Below are positions 31,001 through 36,203 of a DNA stretch of 64,000 nt, in pieces. This stretch comes from Flagellimonas alvinocaridis (GTDB lineage: Bacteria; Bacteroidota; Bacteroidia; Flavobacteriales; Flavobacteriaceae): contig NZ_SNTZ01000001.1 of the NCBI RefSeq assembly GCF_004916895.1, forward strand, positions 590,263 through 654,262. The letters run 5' to 3'. The position numbers and the translations under genes are program-made. The stretch's first letter is position 1. Each line of letters begins with the position of its first letter. The notes beneath the pieces were generated by a model that was not told the origin of the DNA, did no database searches, and saw nothing but the letters and a program-made list of their open reading frames with translations.

Positions 31001-33275
31001 ACAAATCAATACCCCAAGTGCAGCCTTGGATGCAACACCTCTTATGGTGGCCAATGTTACTTGTACCAACGATCAGGGACAGATTCAGGTGGCCCCAATA
31101 GGGGGAACGGCGCCATATAACATTGTGTTGACCAACACCAATACTGGTCAAGTATACACGCAGAACAATGTGGCAAGCTACTTGTTTACAGGTTTATCGG
31201 CAGGTGACTTTGATGTGGCCATAACCGATGCCAATGGTTGTCCGTTGATGAGGAATATATCTCTGGTAAGACCTGCAGATATTACAGCAGATATTAGTGC
31301 TTCAACAACCATGTTGGATTGCTATGGTGATGACAACGCATCCATTACCGCAATCAATGTTCTGGGTGGTCAAGGCGTATATCAATACCAATTGAACATC
31401 TATGATGCCGCGGGGGCCAATATTGTCTTTACTTCTGATTCACAAAGTAATCCAACTTTCAATGGTTTAGGTGCTGGTATATACAGTATAACTGTTTCAG
31501 ATGATTGGAGTTGTGATGTGGAAACCGTTACTGTAGAAATCCAAGAACCAGATGAGGTGGAAACCAACTTGGTACAAACAGCAGAAATGACCTGTACTTT
31601 GAACGGTGGTATGAGACTTTCTGCCTCTGGCGGAAATGGTACATACCAATATTTTGACACCACCACTTCTACATGGCAAAACTTCAACAATGGTAATTTC
31701 CATGACTTTACCAATATGTTGCCCAATGCCTATCAGTTCATGGTAAGGGACGGTAATGGCTGTACGGCCATGGTTTCCAACCAAGTAACTATTGACGAAG
31801 TACCGGACCTTGTTCTTAATATTGACGATTCTGCTGCCATGATAAACTGTACTGGCGAGGCCAGTGCCACTATCATTGCCAGGGCAACGGGCGGTCTGGG
31901 CAATTATAACTATGAATTGTTCAGCGATGCTGCATTGACCAACTTGGTGGCAGGACCACAAACCAGTGGTACATTCAACGGCCTTATAGCTGGTGACTAC
32001 TATGTAAGGGTAACAAGTCAAGATTGTGTTGAGGTATCACCTGTTATCCCAATTACCGAACCATTGCCATTGCAAGTGGACCGTGAGGAATCAACAGATG
32101 TTACCTGTGCAGGTATGGACGATGGTACCATTACGGTTGAAGTATCTGGAGGAACTGGACAGATTCTCTATGCTATTTCGCCCAACTTGGATCAGTTTGA
32201 TACAGAAAACACCTTCACTGATTTGGCTCCAGGCACCTACGATGTCATTGCGCAGGATGTAAACGGATGCTTTATAACCTTCCAGTTTGATATTGAGCAG
32301 CCAGAGCCTATCCAAGCAGAGGCAATCAACATTATGCATGAGGTGTGTTTCAATAGTGCAGATGGTTCCTTCGAGCTACAAATAACTGGAGGTACCGCAC
32401 CTTATGAAACTGCTTTAAATTCCAATGCTGATGCAGATTTTGTACAAAACCAAACCTTGTTCCAAAATCTAGCGGCCGGAACCCATGTGGTATTCGTTAG
32501 AGATGCACAAGGATGTGAGACCAATGTGTTTGTGGAAATTGAACCTGGAGTAAATCTGGCTGCTACGGTTACACCAATGTACGAGTGTACCGGAAACGTC
32601 CCAGATAACTCTTTGGAAATCATATTTGAAGACCCAACCGTTTCTGCCGATGTATTGTATGCTTTGGATTCCACAGATCCGGCCGATATGCAATTGAGTG
32701 CGGACTTCACCAACATGACTCCTGGCGATCACTACATCACCATAGCCCATGCCAACGGATGTATGACCACATATGATTTCACCATAGAGGGTTATGAGCC
32801 ATTGACATTGGTTTTGGAAAATAACAACATCAACCAAATTACGGCAATAGCTACCGGTGGAGTTGAAGAATATACCTTCTACTTTGGTGATATTGATAAT
32901 GGTACGGACAATACGTTCTATATCAACAGAACTGATACCTATACCGTTACGGTAATTGACCAGAACGGATGTCAGGCTACAGCCGAGATATTTATGGAGT
33001 TCATTGATATTGAAATGCCAAACTTCTTTACCCCAGATGGAGATGGACTTAATGATACTTGGATTCCGGACAATATTGAAGGCTTCCCAGACGTACTAAT
33101 AACCATTTATGATCGTTATGGTAGAGTAGTGGAGAAGATGACCCGAGATACCAATGGTTGGGATGGAGAATACGATGGCAAGCCGTTACCAACAGGAGAT
33201 TATTGGTACGTGATTCGTTTGAATGGTGAATTGGATGATCGGGAGTTTGTTGGACACTTTACCCTATATCGATAA
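19011..33275 (+). CDS. sprB: Giant SprB-like gliding-motility adhesin
   Basis: A 4754-residue cell-surface adhesin. It has a signal peptide (about 1-24), then a beta-rich N-terminal domain (to about 360). A DUF11-like module follows at about 366-480 (NMALTKTVEDIAGNDITGLG...). From about 743 to 4590 there is a long array of SprB-type repeats; by eye I count about 42 units. Each starts with a conserved Cys in a pattern like DITCNGDADGTI, followed by GGTAPYEYSI and FxxLxxGxYTIxVRDxNGC. The array is interrupted at about 1820-2030 by a different beta-sandwich-like insert. The last about 90 residues (from MPNFFTPDGDGLNDTW) are the T9SS type B / gliding-motility C-terminal domain. In F. johnsoniae SprB moves along the cell on the gliding machinery. 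The next gene is its likely export partner, SprF. No frameshift was seen. Confidence 0.88.
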   Translation: MAKPLHKILLFLGMALISWVGTSQVKNTFDVRYANELRGDLTFIANNIVNRDSSTSDPEDPYNATGSSSSYNDDLNMQYIDIDGDPSTFSSSSATLSIPDPSCSLIRYAGLYWSAVYRDNNRSTDFNQVKFRVPGGAYQDLTADEILFDGEGDADFGNYAPYACYKDVTSIVTALATPSGEYFVGNVRASSGDSVQGGVSGGWTLVIVYENPTLPGKYITTFDGYAGIKSGQTVDVPFSGFTTLPAPFPVRAKLGVATLEGDNRISGDRLAIRADSNAGFTTLGNTVNPTTNFFNSNITIEDNIITTRNPNSINTLGWDVDLFTIPNPSRTVIPNSETGATLRASSTQDKYDIFFTSLDVEIIEPNMALTKTVEDIAGNDITGLGVNLGQYLDYVLSFENVGNDDAVNYTIRDILPLNVTLDESTISMPAGVTYSYDPGTRTITFNIPDNLVQEGDPPATIRMRVQVAENCFDFIDACTDIIQNLAYSTYSGAINSAQITDDPSVSEFDGCGFPTPGATNFLLDDLSACNFSRTVQLCGDDVLLDAGDNFDNYIWYRDENGNNQIDIGTDTVITDADADSDPSTMVVTEVGTYLVDKQVADPCKDFMEIIVVELFGSVQSNPITAMINDTSNTIDGEIQICPNDGSELPEIFLCGLNDTELLQVNIPDAVSIEWQQLDESSCPAAIDGCANTNAGCGWTNVGLGNDYVASDSGQYRLIINYLNGCFSRFHFNIYKNPLNPQYTSRDIICDTDGNITVTNMPLNYEYQLLDQTTGNVIVPYGPSPSFDIDTNGAYSVEMRQQGVTDGCVFVLENIGVLRRNFQVDITTQDTNCNGLGEIAISVLNVEPQYSYEIAQGGTVVDTFGPSTDNNYTFENLNAGVYDVTVTTDDNCTYTEQVTIVDSSDLDLNARISQHITCREGNILMESTGGKTPHLYAIWSYVDELGNPVISYPTVADIPPSEFQTSQIFDIYDPGDYTFVVVDRFDCYDISNTVTIEFRPAADFDPTVITDVLCYGESTGAITFNLINSNGYQLTYYLFDATGFDENAYDYNNALATNTTGYFPNLANGDYAVVINQRKGSASCDYFEYASITAPTDSLDGDAALIQDYTCLQNGIIEAQNVTGGTAPYEYSIDGVNFVSGAGAETFTGLTDGTYTITIRDDNGCTVTTDPITLDALDPPTDLTFSATNPTCPAFVSDVTLTTTGGTPNLTYEIIAPAASVINNGNNATFTGLAPDTYMFRVTDSNGCFYDESYTINPVTEITVTGQLVSNISCLGDTDGELRYIVANFNTDYDYSVTGPATFNGSAQTNGTISLNNLAAGTYTITVTDNFTNCTDTASVTINAPASALTASHSVVQPSCVSTGSVTIIASGGWGGNSYEITAGPAGYVLPAAQSNGLFSNLTIGGTYTYTVTDSNGCVYTDTFDIIEAVAPVLAIVPNDICYDDAVGLTLTANVTSGGDGNYEYSLNGGPFQVSNVFSGLGPGSYTIQVRDGNTCTDSESITIDPELSVIASSPNVTACGTDSDINITATGGDGNYVYAVVPDGTTPNAGDFSGTNPVTRGTGNYDVYVRDNNGAAGYCEASFDITISQDPPLALVVSDTGILCSGEAQATITITASGGEAPYQYSINNGATYQTSNTFVNQAAGSYNIRVRDANGCLVNEIYTITEPLTLSASAAVTQLAECNPGLGAEVRITNAIGGTAPYEYSFNGGTSYGPSSIGYLLPGTHTVYIRDANLCTYPMTVTIDPEPTPPGVTASIDYECDGEGIVTLTPDSAAFDYTYEIDGNPNTPSTSNVFNNVGVGPHTITVNYTSNTAPSPSVLLLETFGSGPNTSIPEVDPAYCYEPQNGSINSCGWGIDTHIQDGEYSVTQTIVNPYGSWRSPNDHSALANGRFLAMNVGGAVGPNGIIYAKRNIEVVPNRDITISLWAFNLLRVGTGGADPDIDIQLVDGVGTVIASTTTGNVPKNNDANDWQNYTVTLNPGANSNLDIVIRTNSAVTGGNDIAIDDIEAFQTPEVCGGSLTVDVNIEDGHAFDSAITAFTEISCNGAADGSITFETENFDPATGFTYQVNGGVVSAAQFASPITVNGLAAGNHTITIVDLRDPACSVTLNQTLTEPNALDASASVTSIMTCSNGGATITASATGGTPVYQYQLEDTGGGVLVGYQSSNIFPGLVAGDYIVRVRDTNLCEDAVDAAITVVPPANIVFDVTPTACYSGDNNGTILVDVTGGNGDYQFSLNGGPWITPSPSNSTNHTFSGLAAGNYTINVRDGFGCVGTLQNVTIVDALIATVDVEDITTCADGSISVTASGGSPTLEYAFVPTTTDPTGFFSTTNTYTVTAGNEGTYDVYVRDNSATAPFCEFMETVTVNPATPLTMTATPTDPECHDGVGSILVNITSGIAPYTIQIIDLDNGGASDQTNTNVVASSRTYYNLMPGDYTINVTDATGCTITDTQTINNPDELTGIVSGVTPGTCTGDINDFGFEFSGYPTTLGTIQFSDDGGATWIGDNSAPGTSDQFTGYVSGQTVYPSMRTVDGSNNTICQTDLPPFIIPYPLDDLDITILPIVVNCNELQVTVRGQNGTAPYEYTYSDDPANFNPATATWTAPLPLGTTHTFTGLVPGRTYTFYVRDNATCVRQSSVNVNDIITVPLEITSSITPSCDGANNGSITYTVTDNQAPFETQFRWTLYDMSSGSAVFVTDSGGIVPFSSPQQDVTITNLAPGNYFIEVVEVDSFNNDSCVGATENELLMELDPLNGTPNVLQDITCNSPGLIEVQNPLGGGGIYTYTVTGPAPFTTITATADNPIEIPANSPAGSYSILMQDQYGCSVPLGSVNLDLAPNPTIDSLVVDNCTVPATVTVNATSAALPILYSLDGGTTYLNNGGVFNNVAVGTYNVAIIDANGCVDTDTVTVHPLLQVDVALTKLLDCSPSPDAEITINVLQGSGSYDYEISDGSGIVVSRTNLSTNPLVFSTTTVEDYIITVFDNNTASPECSRVFNVSVPPAIMPSFNITSFTDVTCNGDADGTISVSAIDSGTGPYTFEIISGPGSAASFPLAPTSNNATTATFTGLEGSAAGITYTIEVTAANGCTTTLTQVISQPDPVANVNTNVVEFLCTAGNNMNNATITVDTASITGGSGNYVIYEFINDNGTPATGDDVVVQSGPNNVYIETNTAGGSYIINVYDDNGCMGTATETIAPFDELQPATVAVDAVATCVTGEDITITAFGSLTNSNTHPANYEFRILPAGVFQASGIFTGLSVGTHNFEVRNTVTGCIVGVSHTVADPEVLDLIVVGTTDITCFGDTDGEVQLNLVDASSITYASATSYTLYYDINNTPANLADDVVTTGSDTDGSFTISGLAAGTYYIEVTDTNPPGSACVYSESFNIAGPAAAIAGATQVTPITCAGNDGIIEIINVTGGWGGYQYYVGTSAPSGPGDYVPGATFSTLGVGTYEAWVIDAGGCAQLIQDNIVLVDPTPITAALQINQDNCTVFQGEIEVVGTAGGQGSNYTYQLIRNGSNVGSPQTSAIFSGLGAGTYEVLIADQWSCTEIVGPVELLDVMTATATVDKPIDCTVDPGGHVTINVNGGSSNLTFAVEFPDGSTPLPTNATGIFTGLTMPGTYTFTVTDNDTGTPCTVTVTQELDDKVDPIIDNVIMDPVDCNGGSTGSLTVVLDPASVVDPVYTFELYEMSNLGTPYRFAQTSTVFDNLPAGDYRVRVISSRACEDFFDQTVTEPSILSASATATAFACNANNTVNTSTVTVTPVGGTAPYLYSLDNINFQTLNEFQIVDTGVDQNITIYVEDANGCLTTTAVPITAINAFTATVTENIDITCNNPEEVLITVSDNGNPANTYTFELLPVGNTLGSLTGTPTSTSATFELTAPGSYVFRVTDTTTGCYVDTAPYNIAPYDTIDVVASVVSHALCYGGTGTLEIDVTGYAGAYNYEVFRSNGTTTGITGSGNTSVNPFEIPDPSNLLIGGSYFIRVTETGAPFCIENSNTVQINTPSAALDATPLMVANVTCTNDQGQIQVAPIGGTAPYNIVLTNTNTGQVYTQNNVASYLFTGLSAGDFDVAITDANGCPLMRNISLVRPADITADISASTTMLDCYGDDNASITAINVLGGQGVYQYQLNIYDAAGANIVFTSDSQSNPTFNGLGAGIYSITVSDDWSCDVETVTVEIQEPDEVETNLVQTAEMTCTLNGGMRLSASGGNGTYQYFDTTTSTWQNFNNGNFHDFTNMLPNAYQFMVRDGNGCTAMVSNQVTIDEVPDLVLNIDDSAAMINCTGEASATIIARATGGLGNYNYELFSDAALTNLVAGPQTSGTFNGLIAGDYYVRVTSQDCVEVSPVIPITEPLPLQVDREESTDVTCAGMDDGTITVEVSGGTGQILYAISPNLDQFDTENTFTDLAPGTYDVIAQDVNGCFITFQFDIEQPEPIQAEAINIMHEVCFNSADGSFELQITGGTAPYETALNSNADADFVQNQTLFQNLAAGTHVVFVRDAQGCETNVFVEIEPGVNLAATVTPMYECTGNVPDNSLEIIFEDPTVSADVLYALDSTDPADMQLSADFTNMTPGDHYITIAHANGCMTTYDFTIEGYEPLTLVLENNNINQITAIATGGVEEYTFYFGDIDNGTDNTFYINRTDTYTVTVIDQNGCQATAEIFMEFIDIEMPNFFTPDGDGLNDTWIPDNIEGFPDVLITIYDRYGRVVEKMTRDTNGWDGEYDGKPLPTGDYWYVIRLNGELDDREFVGHFTLYR

Positions 33276-33298
33276 TAACAATTAACCTACTCAACCCC

Positions 33299-34249
33299 AT
33301 GTTGAAAAAAATATATCCCTCTGTCTTTCTTTTCCTCTTGGCCTTTGTGGCCAGAGGGCAAGAATTGACTATCCCACAGCTTTCACAATATATTGCTGAC
33401 AACCCCTTTATCATGTCCCCAACCTATGCTGGGATCGGGGACCATATAAAGGTTCGCTTGAACGGGTTGACCCAGTGGGTGGGTATAGAGGACGCTCCGG
33501 ATACCCAGACCTTGGCCGCAGATGCCCGGATAGGCAACCGTTCGGGGTTGGGAATGCTCTTGTACAATGATAGCAATGGCGAGACAAAACAAAGGGGGGC
33601 CAGGGTTTCTTTTGCCCACCACCTTACTTTAGATCGTTATGATGATATTTTTCTCTCTTTTGGTATTTCATACAACTTTAACCAGTTTAGGATAGATGTG
33701 GAGAACTTTACCGCTAACAACGGACAGCTTCCCACAGACGATAAAGCGACTACCAACCATAATTTTGACCTTGGGGTGCTTTACCGATACGATAAGTTTT
33801 ATTTCAGTCTTAACGCATCCAATATTCTAAACAAAAACTTGGAACAGTTCAATCCTGTTTTTGAACCCAATACTTTGAGAAATTATTATGCCTATACGGG
33901 TTATAGCATCTCTAAAAACAAGAATAGCAAATTGGAATTGGAGCCCTCTGTTTTCTTTCAATGGTTTGAAAGTGATGGCCGTTCGGTAACCGACTTAAAC
34001 GCCAAATTCCGTTTTCATGACTTTGAAGACTACTACTATGTTGGTCTTACCTATCGTTTTTTGAACGACCAGCTTGGTGAACCGCTATACATTGCACCCA
34101 TTGCCGGATTCAAAAAAAGTAATTTCTATTTTGGATATTCATATCAAGTAATTACCAACGAAATTTTGGGATATAGTACAGGAACACACGTACTTACCGT
34201 AGGTATGGATCTCTTCCAAGGCATAAGCAATTGTAGATGTATGTATTGA
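33299..34249 (+). CDS. sprF: PorP/SprF family type IX secretion membrane protein
   Basis: A 316-residue outer-membrane barrel protein. The signal peptide is MLKKIYPSVFLFLLAFVARGQ, and the PorP/SprF signature is ADNPFIMSPTYAGIGDHIKVRLNGLTQW followed by GLGMLLYNDSNG (residues about 33-95). The remaining sequence alternates amphipathic strands and ends GTHVLTVGMDLFQGISNCRCMY. SprF-type proteins are needed for secretion of their neighbouring giant adhesin through the T9SS. It lies 23 bp after the sprB-like gene and is the last gene of the locus. Compared with the PorP-like protein upstream of sprB it has no SPOR-like extension. Confidence 0.85.
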   Translation: MLKKIYPSVFLFLLAFVARGQELTIPQLSQYIADNPFIMSPTYAGIGDHIKVRLNGLTQWVGIEDAPDTQTLAADARIGNRSGLGMLLYNDSNGETKQRGARVSFAHHLTLDRYDDIFLSFGISYNFNQFRIDVENFTANNGQLPTDDKATTNHNFDLGVLYRYDKFYFSLNASNILNKNLEQFNPVFEPNTLRNYYAYTGYSISKNKNSKLELEPSVFFQWFESDGRSVTDLNAKFRFHDFEDYYYVGLTYRFLNDQLGEPLYIAPIAGFKKSNFYFGYSYQVITNEILGYSTGTHVLTVGMDLFQGISNCRCMY

Positions 34250-34274
34250 TTTAGCCCGTTTTGATTTATTTTTG
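34246..34274 (+). promoter_or_regulatory. Bacteroidota-type promoter of folB (-33 TTG, -7 TATTTTTG)
   Basis: TTG at 34246-34248 and TATTTTTG at 34267-34274 are separated by 18 bp, matching the TTG/TAnnTTTG arrangement with 17-23 bp spacing. The folB GTG lies 20 bases downstream of the -7 box. Confidence 0.55.
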
Positions 34275-34294
34275 CCCATTAATCCAATAGAAGC

Positions 34295-34657
34295 GTGGGA
34301 AAAATTAGGGTAAACAATATCAGGATCCATTCCAATCACGGATGTTTAAAAGAAGAAATGCTTATTGGCAGTGATTATCGCGTAGATTTGGAAATCACCG
34401 CAGACCTATCGCTGCCTGCAAAATCGGACAAACTCAGTGAAACCGTGGATTATGTACACTTGAACAATATAGTAAAGGAAGAAATGGGCATACGCTCTAA
34501 CCTTTTGGAACATGTTGCCAAGCGTATTATAGACCGTATTTTCCAGGAAATAGCCAACGTAACCAACATAATTGTTGAAGTTTCAAAAATTAATCCCCCC
34601 ATTGGTGGAGATGTTGAAAGTGTAACCGCTGTTCTTGAGTCAGAAAGACCTAAATAA
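34295..34657 (+). CDS. folB: Dihydroneopterin aldolase
   Basis: A 120-residue enzyme of folate synthesis that converts 7,8-dihydroneopterin to 6-hydroxymethyl-dihydropterin and glycolaldehyde. Family motifs are IHSNHGCLKEE (about 11-21, catalytic Glu region), DYRVDLEITADLS, ETVDYVHL (about 49-56) and VEVSKINPPIGG (about 91-102, with the catalytic Lys). The only usable start is GTG at 34295; no in-frame ATG lies between the promoter and the first conserved block. Other folate genes are not adjacent. A tRNA gene follows after 45 bp. Confidence 0.92.
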   Translation: MGKIRVNNIRIHSNHGCLKEEMLIGSDYRVDLEITADLSLPAKSDKLSETVDYVHLNNIVKEEMGIRSNLLEHVAKRIIDRIFQEIANVTNIIVEVSKINPPIGGDVESVTAVLESERPK

Positions 34658-34661
34658 GGAT

Positions 34662-34691
34662 TTGGGCAAGCTAAAAAAAGTAGTACATTTG
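34662..34691 (+). promoter_or_regulatory. Promoter of tRNA-Cys
   Basis: TTG at 34662-34664 and TACATTTG at 34684-34691, 19 bp apart, fit the Bacteroidota promoter. The -7 box ends 11 bases before the mature tRNA 5' end. Confidence 0.55.
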
Positions 34692-34702
34692 CACTCCTGA
34701 AT

Positions 34703-34773
34703 GGCATCGTGGCCGAGTGGCTAGGCACAGCTCTGCAAAAGCTTGTACAGCGGTTCGAATCCGCTCGATGCCT
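34703..34773 (+). tRNA. tRNA-Cys (GCA)
   Basis: A 71-nt cloverleaf. The acceptor stem is GGCATCG (34703-34709) with CGATGCC (34766-34772), and the discriminator is T (34773), as expected for tRNA-Cys. The anticodon is GCA at 34735-34737, preceded by T and followed by AA. The T-arm is AGCGG/CCGCT around TTCGAAT (34749-34765). The 3' CCA is not encoded. The first anticodon-stem pair (27-43) is a C-T mismatch (34728 with 34744); the other four pairs are sound. Confidence 0.95.
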
Positions 34774-34774
34774 C

Positions 34775-34807
34775 AAAAAACCCAGCAATATCTGCTGGGT
34801 TTTTTTA
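34775..34807. terminator. Bidirectional terminator between tRNA-Cys and the LysE gene
   Basis: CCCAGCA (34781-34787) pairs with TGCTGGG (34793-34799) around a 5-base loop. A-run before and T-run after make it work for tRNA-Cys on the plus strand and for the convergent LysE-type gene on the minus strand, whose stop codon (34805-34807) lies in the tail. Confidence 0.88.
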
Positions 34808-35464
34808 TTCGCTTATGCGCTCGATCCCTTCTTTAATGTTAAACTCTTCTTTGGGAAGAAATCCTTTGATAATCAAAACTATTCCACAGGCAACCAAAAT
34901 AAGTCCCAATCCTTTTTTGATTAAAACAACACGTTCTTTGGTGAGGTACTTTTTCAATTGTTTCGCCAAAATAATTTTCAAAAGATCTGTGGTAAAATAA
35001 ACCGCTATCACCGTACCGAAGAAAACCAAAATCCTATTGGGATTATTGTCCAAACTGGGCCCCACAACAATAATCAGTCCCAACCAAAATGCCAATACCC
35101 CAATGTTGATGAAGTTAAGCAAGAACCCTTTGACCAAAAGACTAAGGTAATTTCCTTTTGTAGCTTTAAAGCTTGCTTTTTTACCAGCTTTTTTTAAAAA
35201 AAGTACTATTCCATATACCAGCAAAATCATTCCTCCAAAGACAAAAAGACCGGGCTGGTTGCTAAGGTTCTCCAACAATTGAAAACTACTGAAATAGGCA
35301 ATGATCAAAAAAACAATATCGGCAATGATCACCCCTACATCAAAGCTTACTCCTGCCCTAAACCCTTTGGTGGCACTGGTTTCAAGCAGCACAAAGAATA
35401 CTGGGCCAATCATAAAGCTCAATAAGAAACCCAGAGGTATCGCTGCTTGAATATCGTCAATCAT
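34805..35464 (-). CDS. LysE/RhtB-type amino-acid exporter
   Basis: A 219-residue inner-membrane protein with about six hydrophobic helices (about 8-28, 39-60, 70-90, 110-133, 143-166, 185-203). The N-terminus AIPLGFLLSFMIGPVFFVLLETS matches the LysE family start, where the usual PGP is shifted to IGP. LysE/RhtB proteins export amino acids or related metabolites; the substrate cannot be told. It lies 6 bp downstream of a GIN-domain gene and probably shares its transcript. Confidence 0.72.
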   Translation of the reverse strand: MIDDIQAAIPLGFLLSFMIGPVFFVLLETSATKGFRAGVSFDVGVIIADIVFLIIAYFSSFQLLENLSNQPGLFVFGGMILLVYGIVLFLKKAGKKASFKATKGNYLSLLVKGFLLNFINIGVLAFWLGLIIVVGPSLDNNPNRILVFFGTVIAVYFTTDLLKIILAKQLKKYLTKERVVLIKKGLGLILVACGIVLIIKGFLPKEEFNIKEGIERISE

Positions 35465-35470
35465 ATTTTT

Positions 35471-36151
35471 TTATTCCACCCTTTTGATTTTACCTCCAAA
35501 AACGGTGGATTCATCCATTTTTGTTGGGTCGCCATACACCAAGACCTCCCCTCCTGCTTTTACATTGGCCTTGACATAATCTGTGGCGTAGATTTCTGCA
35601 TTTCCACCGGCATTTACACTAATCGTGGTAAATTTGGTCTTGAAGGATTTTCCATTATAATCTCCACCTGTATTGATAATTACATCTTGATTATTTGAAA
35701 AACCGGACACCAATATTTTTCCTCCCGATACGGCTTTTATCAACAGTTGGTCTACTTGGCAACCTATTTCGAGTTCGCCCCCTTCTTGTGCTTTCAGCTC
35801 CAGAACATCCTGTTTATAGGTTTCATCCGAATACATTCGGGCATCCTCATTCACATCTATCACTTTTAACACCTCTGTATGATACAAATCTACGTAGGTT
35901 CTATATCCACTGAAAATTTTATCGATTTCCATTCGGATTTTCAAAACACCATTGTTGTTTACTATGGCCACTTTGTGGGTATTTGCACCAGTAATCACAG
36001 CTTTATTTTCGCTTGACTTTATCAGGTGTATGGAAAGTCCATCAAAACCCTTCACTTCTGTAAACCCATCGAGGTTACGGATAATCTCTTTATCCTGTGC
36101 ATTCAGTACCTGTAAGGAAATAAAAAATAGAACAATCGTAAACGGTTTCAT
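35471..36151 (-). CDS. Secreted head GIN-domain (DUF2807) protein
   Basis: A 226-residue protein with a signal peptide (MKPFTIVLFFISLQVLNAQ). The rest is a repetitive beta-helix-like sequence with Gly/Asn turns (GFDGLSIHLIKSSENKAVITG, ... VNAGGNAEIYATDYVKANVKAGGEVLVYGDP), typical of the putative auto-transporter adhesin head GIN domain. Its function is unknown, although it is common in Bacteroidota. It is periplasmic or surface-exposed by its signal. It sits 52 bp downstream of rnr on the same strand. Confidence 0.75.
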   Translation of the reverse strand: MKPFTIVLFFISLQVLNAQDKEIIRNLDGFTEVKGFDGLSIHLIKSSENKAVITGANTHKVAIVNNNGVLKIRMEIDKIFSGYRTYVDLYHTEVLKVIDVNEDARMYSDETYKQDVLELKAQEGGELEIGCQVDQLLIKAVSGGKILVSGFSNNQDVIINTGGDYNGKSFKTKFTTISVNAGGNAEIYATDYVKANVKAGGEVLVYGDPTKMDESTVFGGKIKRVE

Positions 36152-36203
36152 CTATTAAAAATTTGGTTCTCAAAAGGATAACAAATTTTATTCCAAAATA
36201 GTA

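Noticed and set aside
21240..32800. CRISPR-like array
   Set aside because: The periodicity is protein-level SprB repeats within one open frame; DNA repeats are diverged and lack short, uniform spacers.
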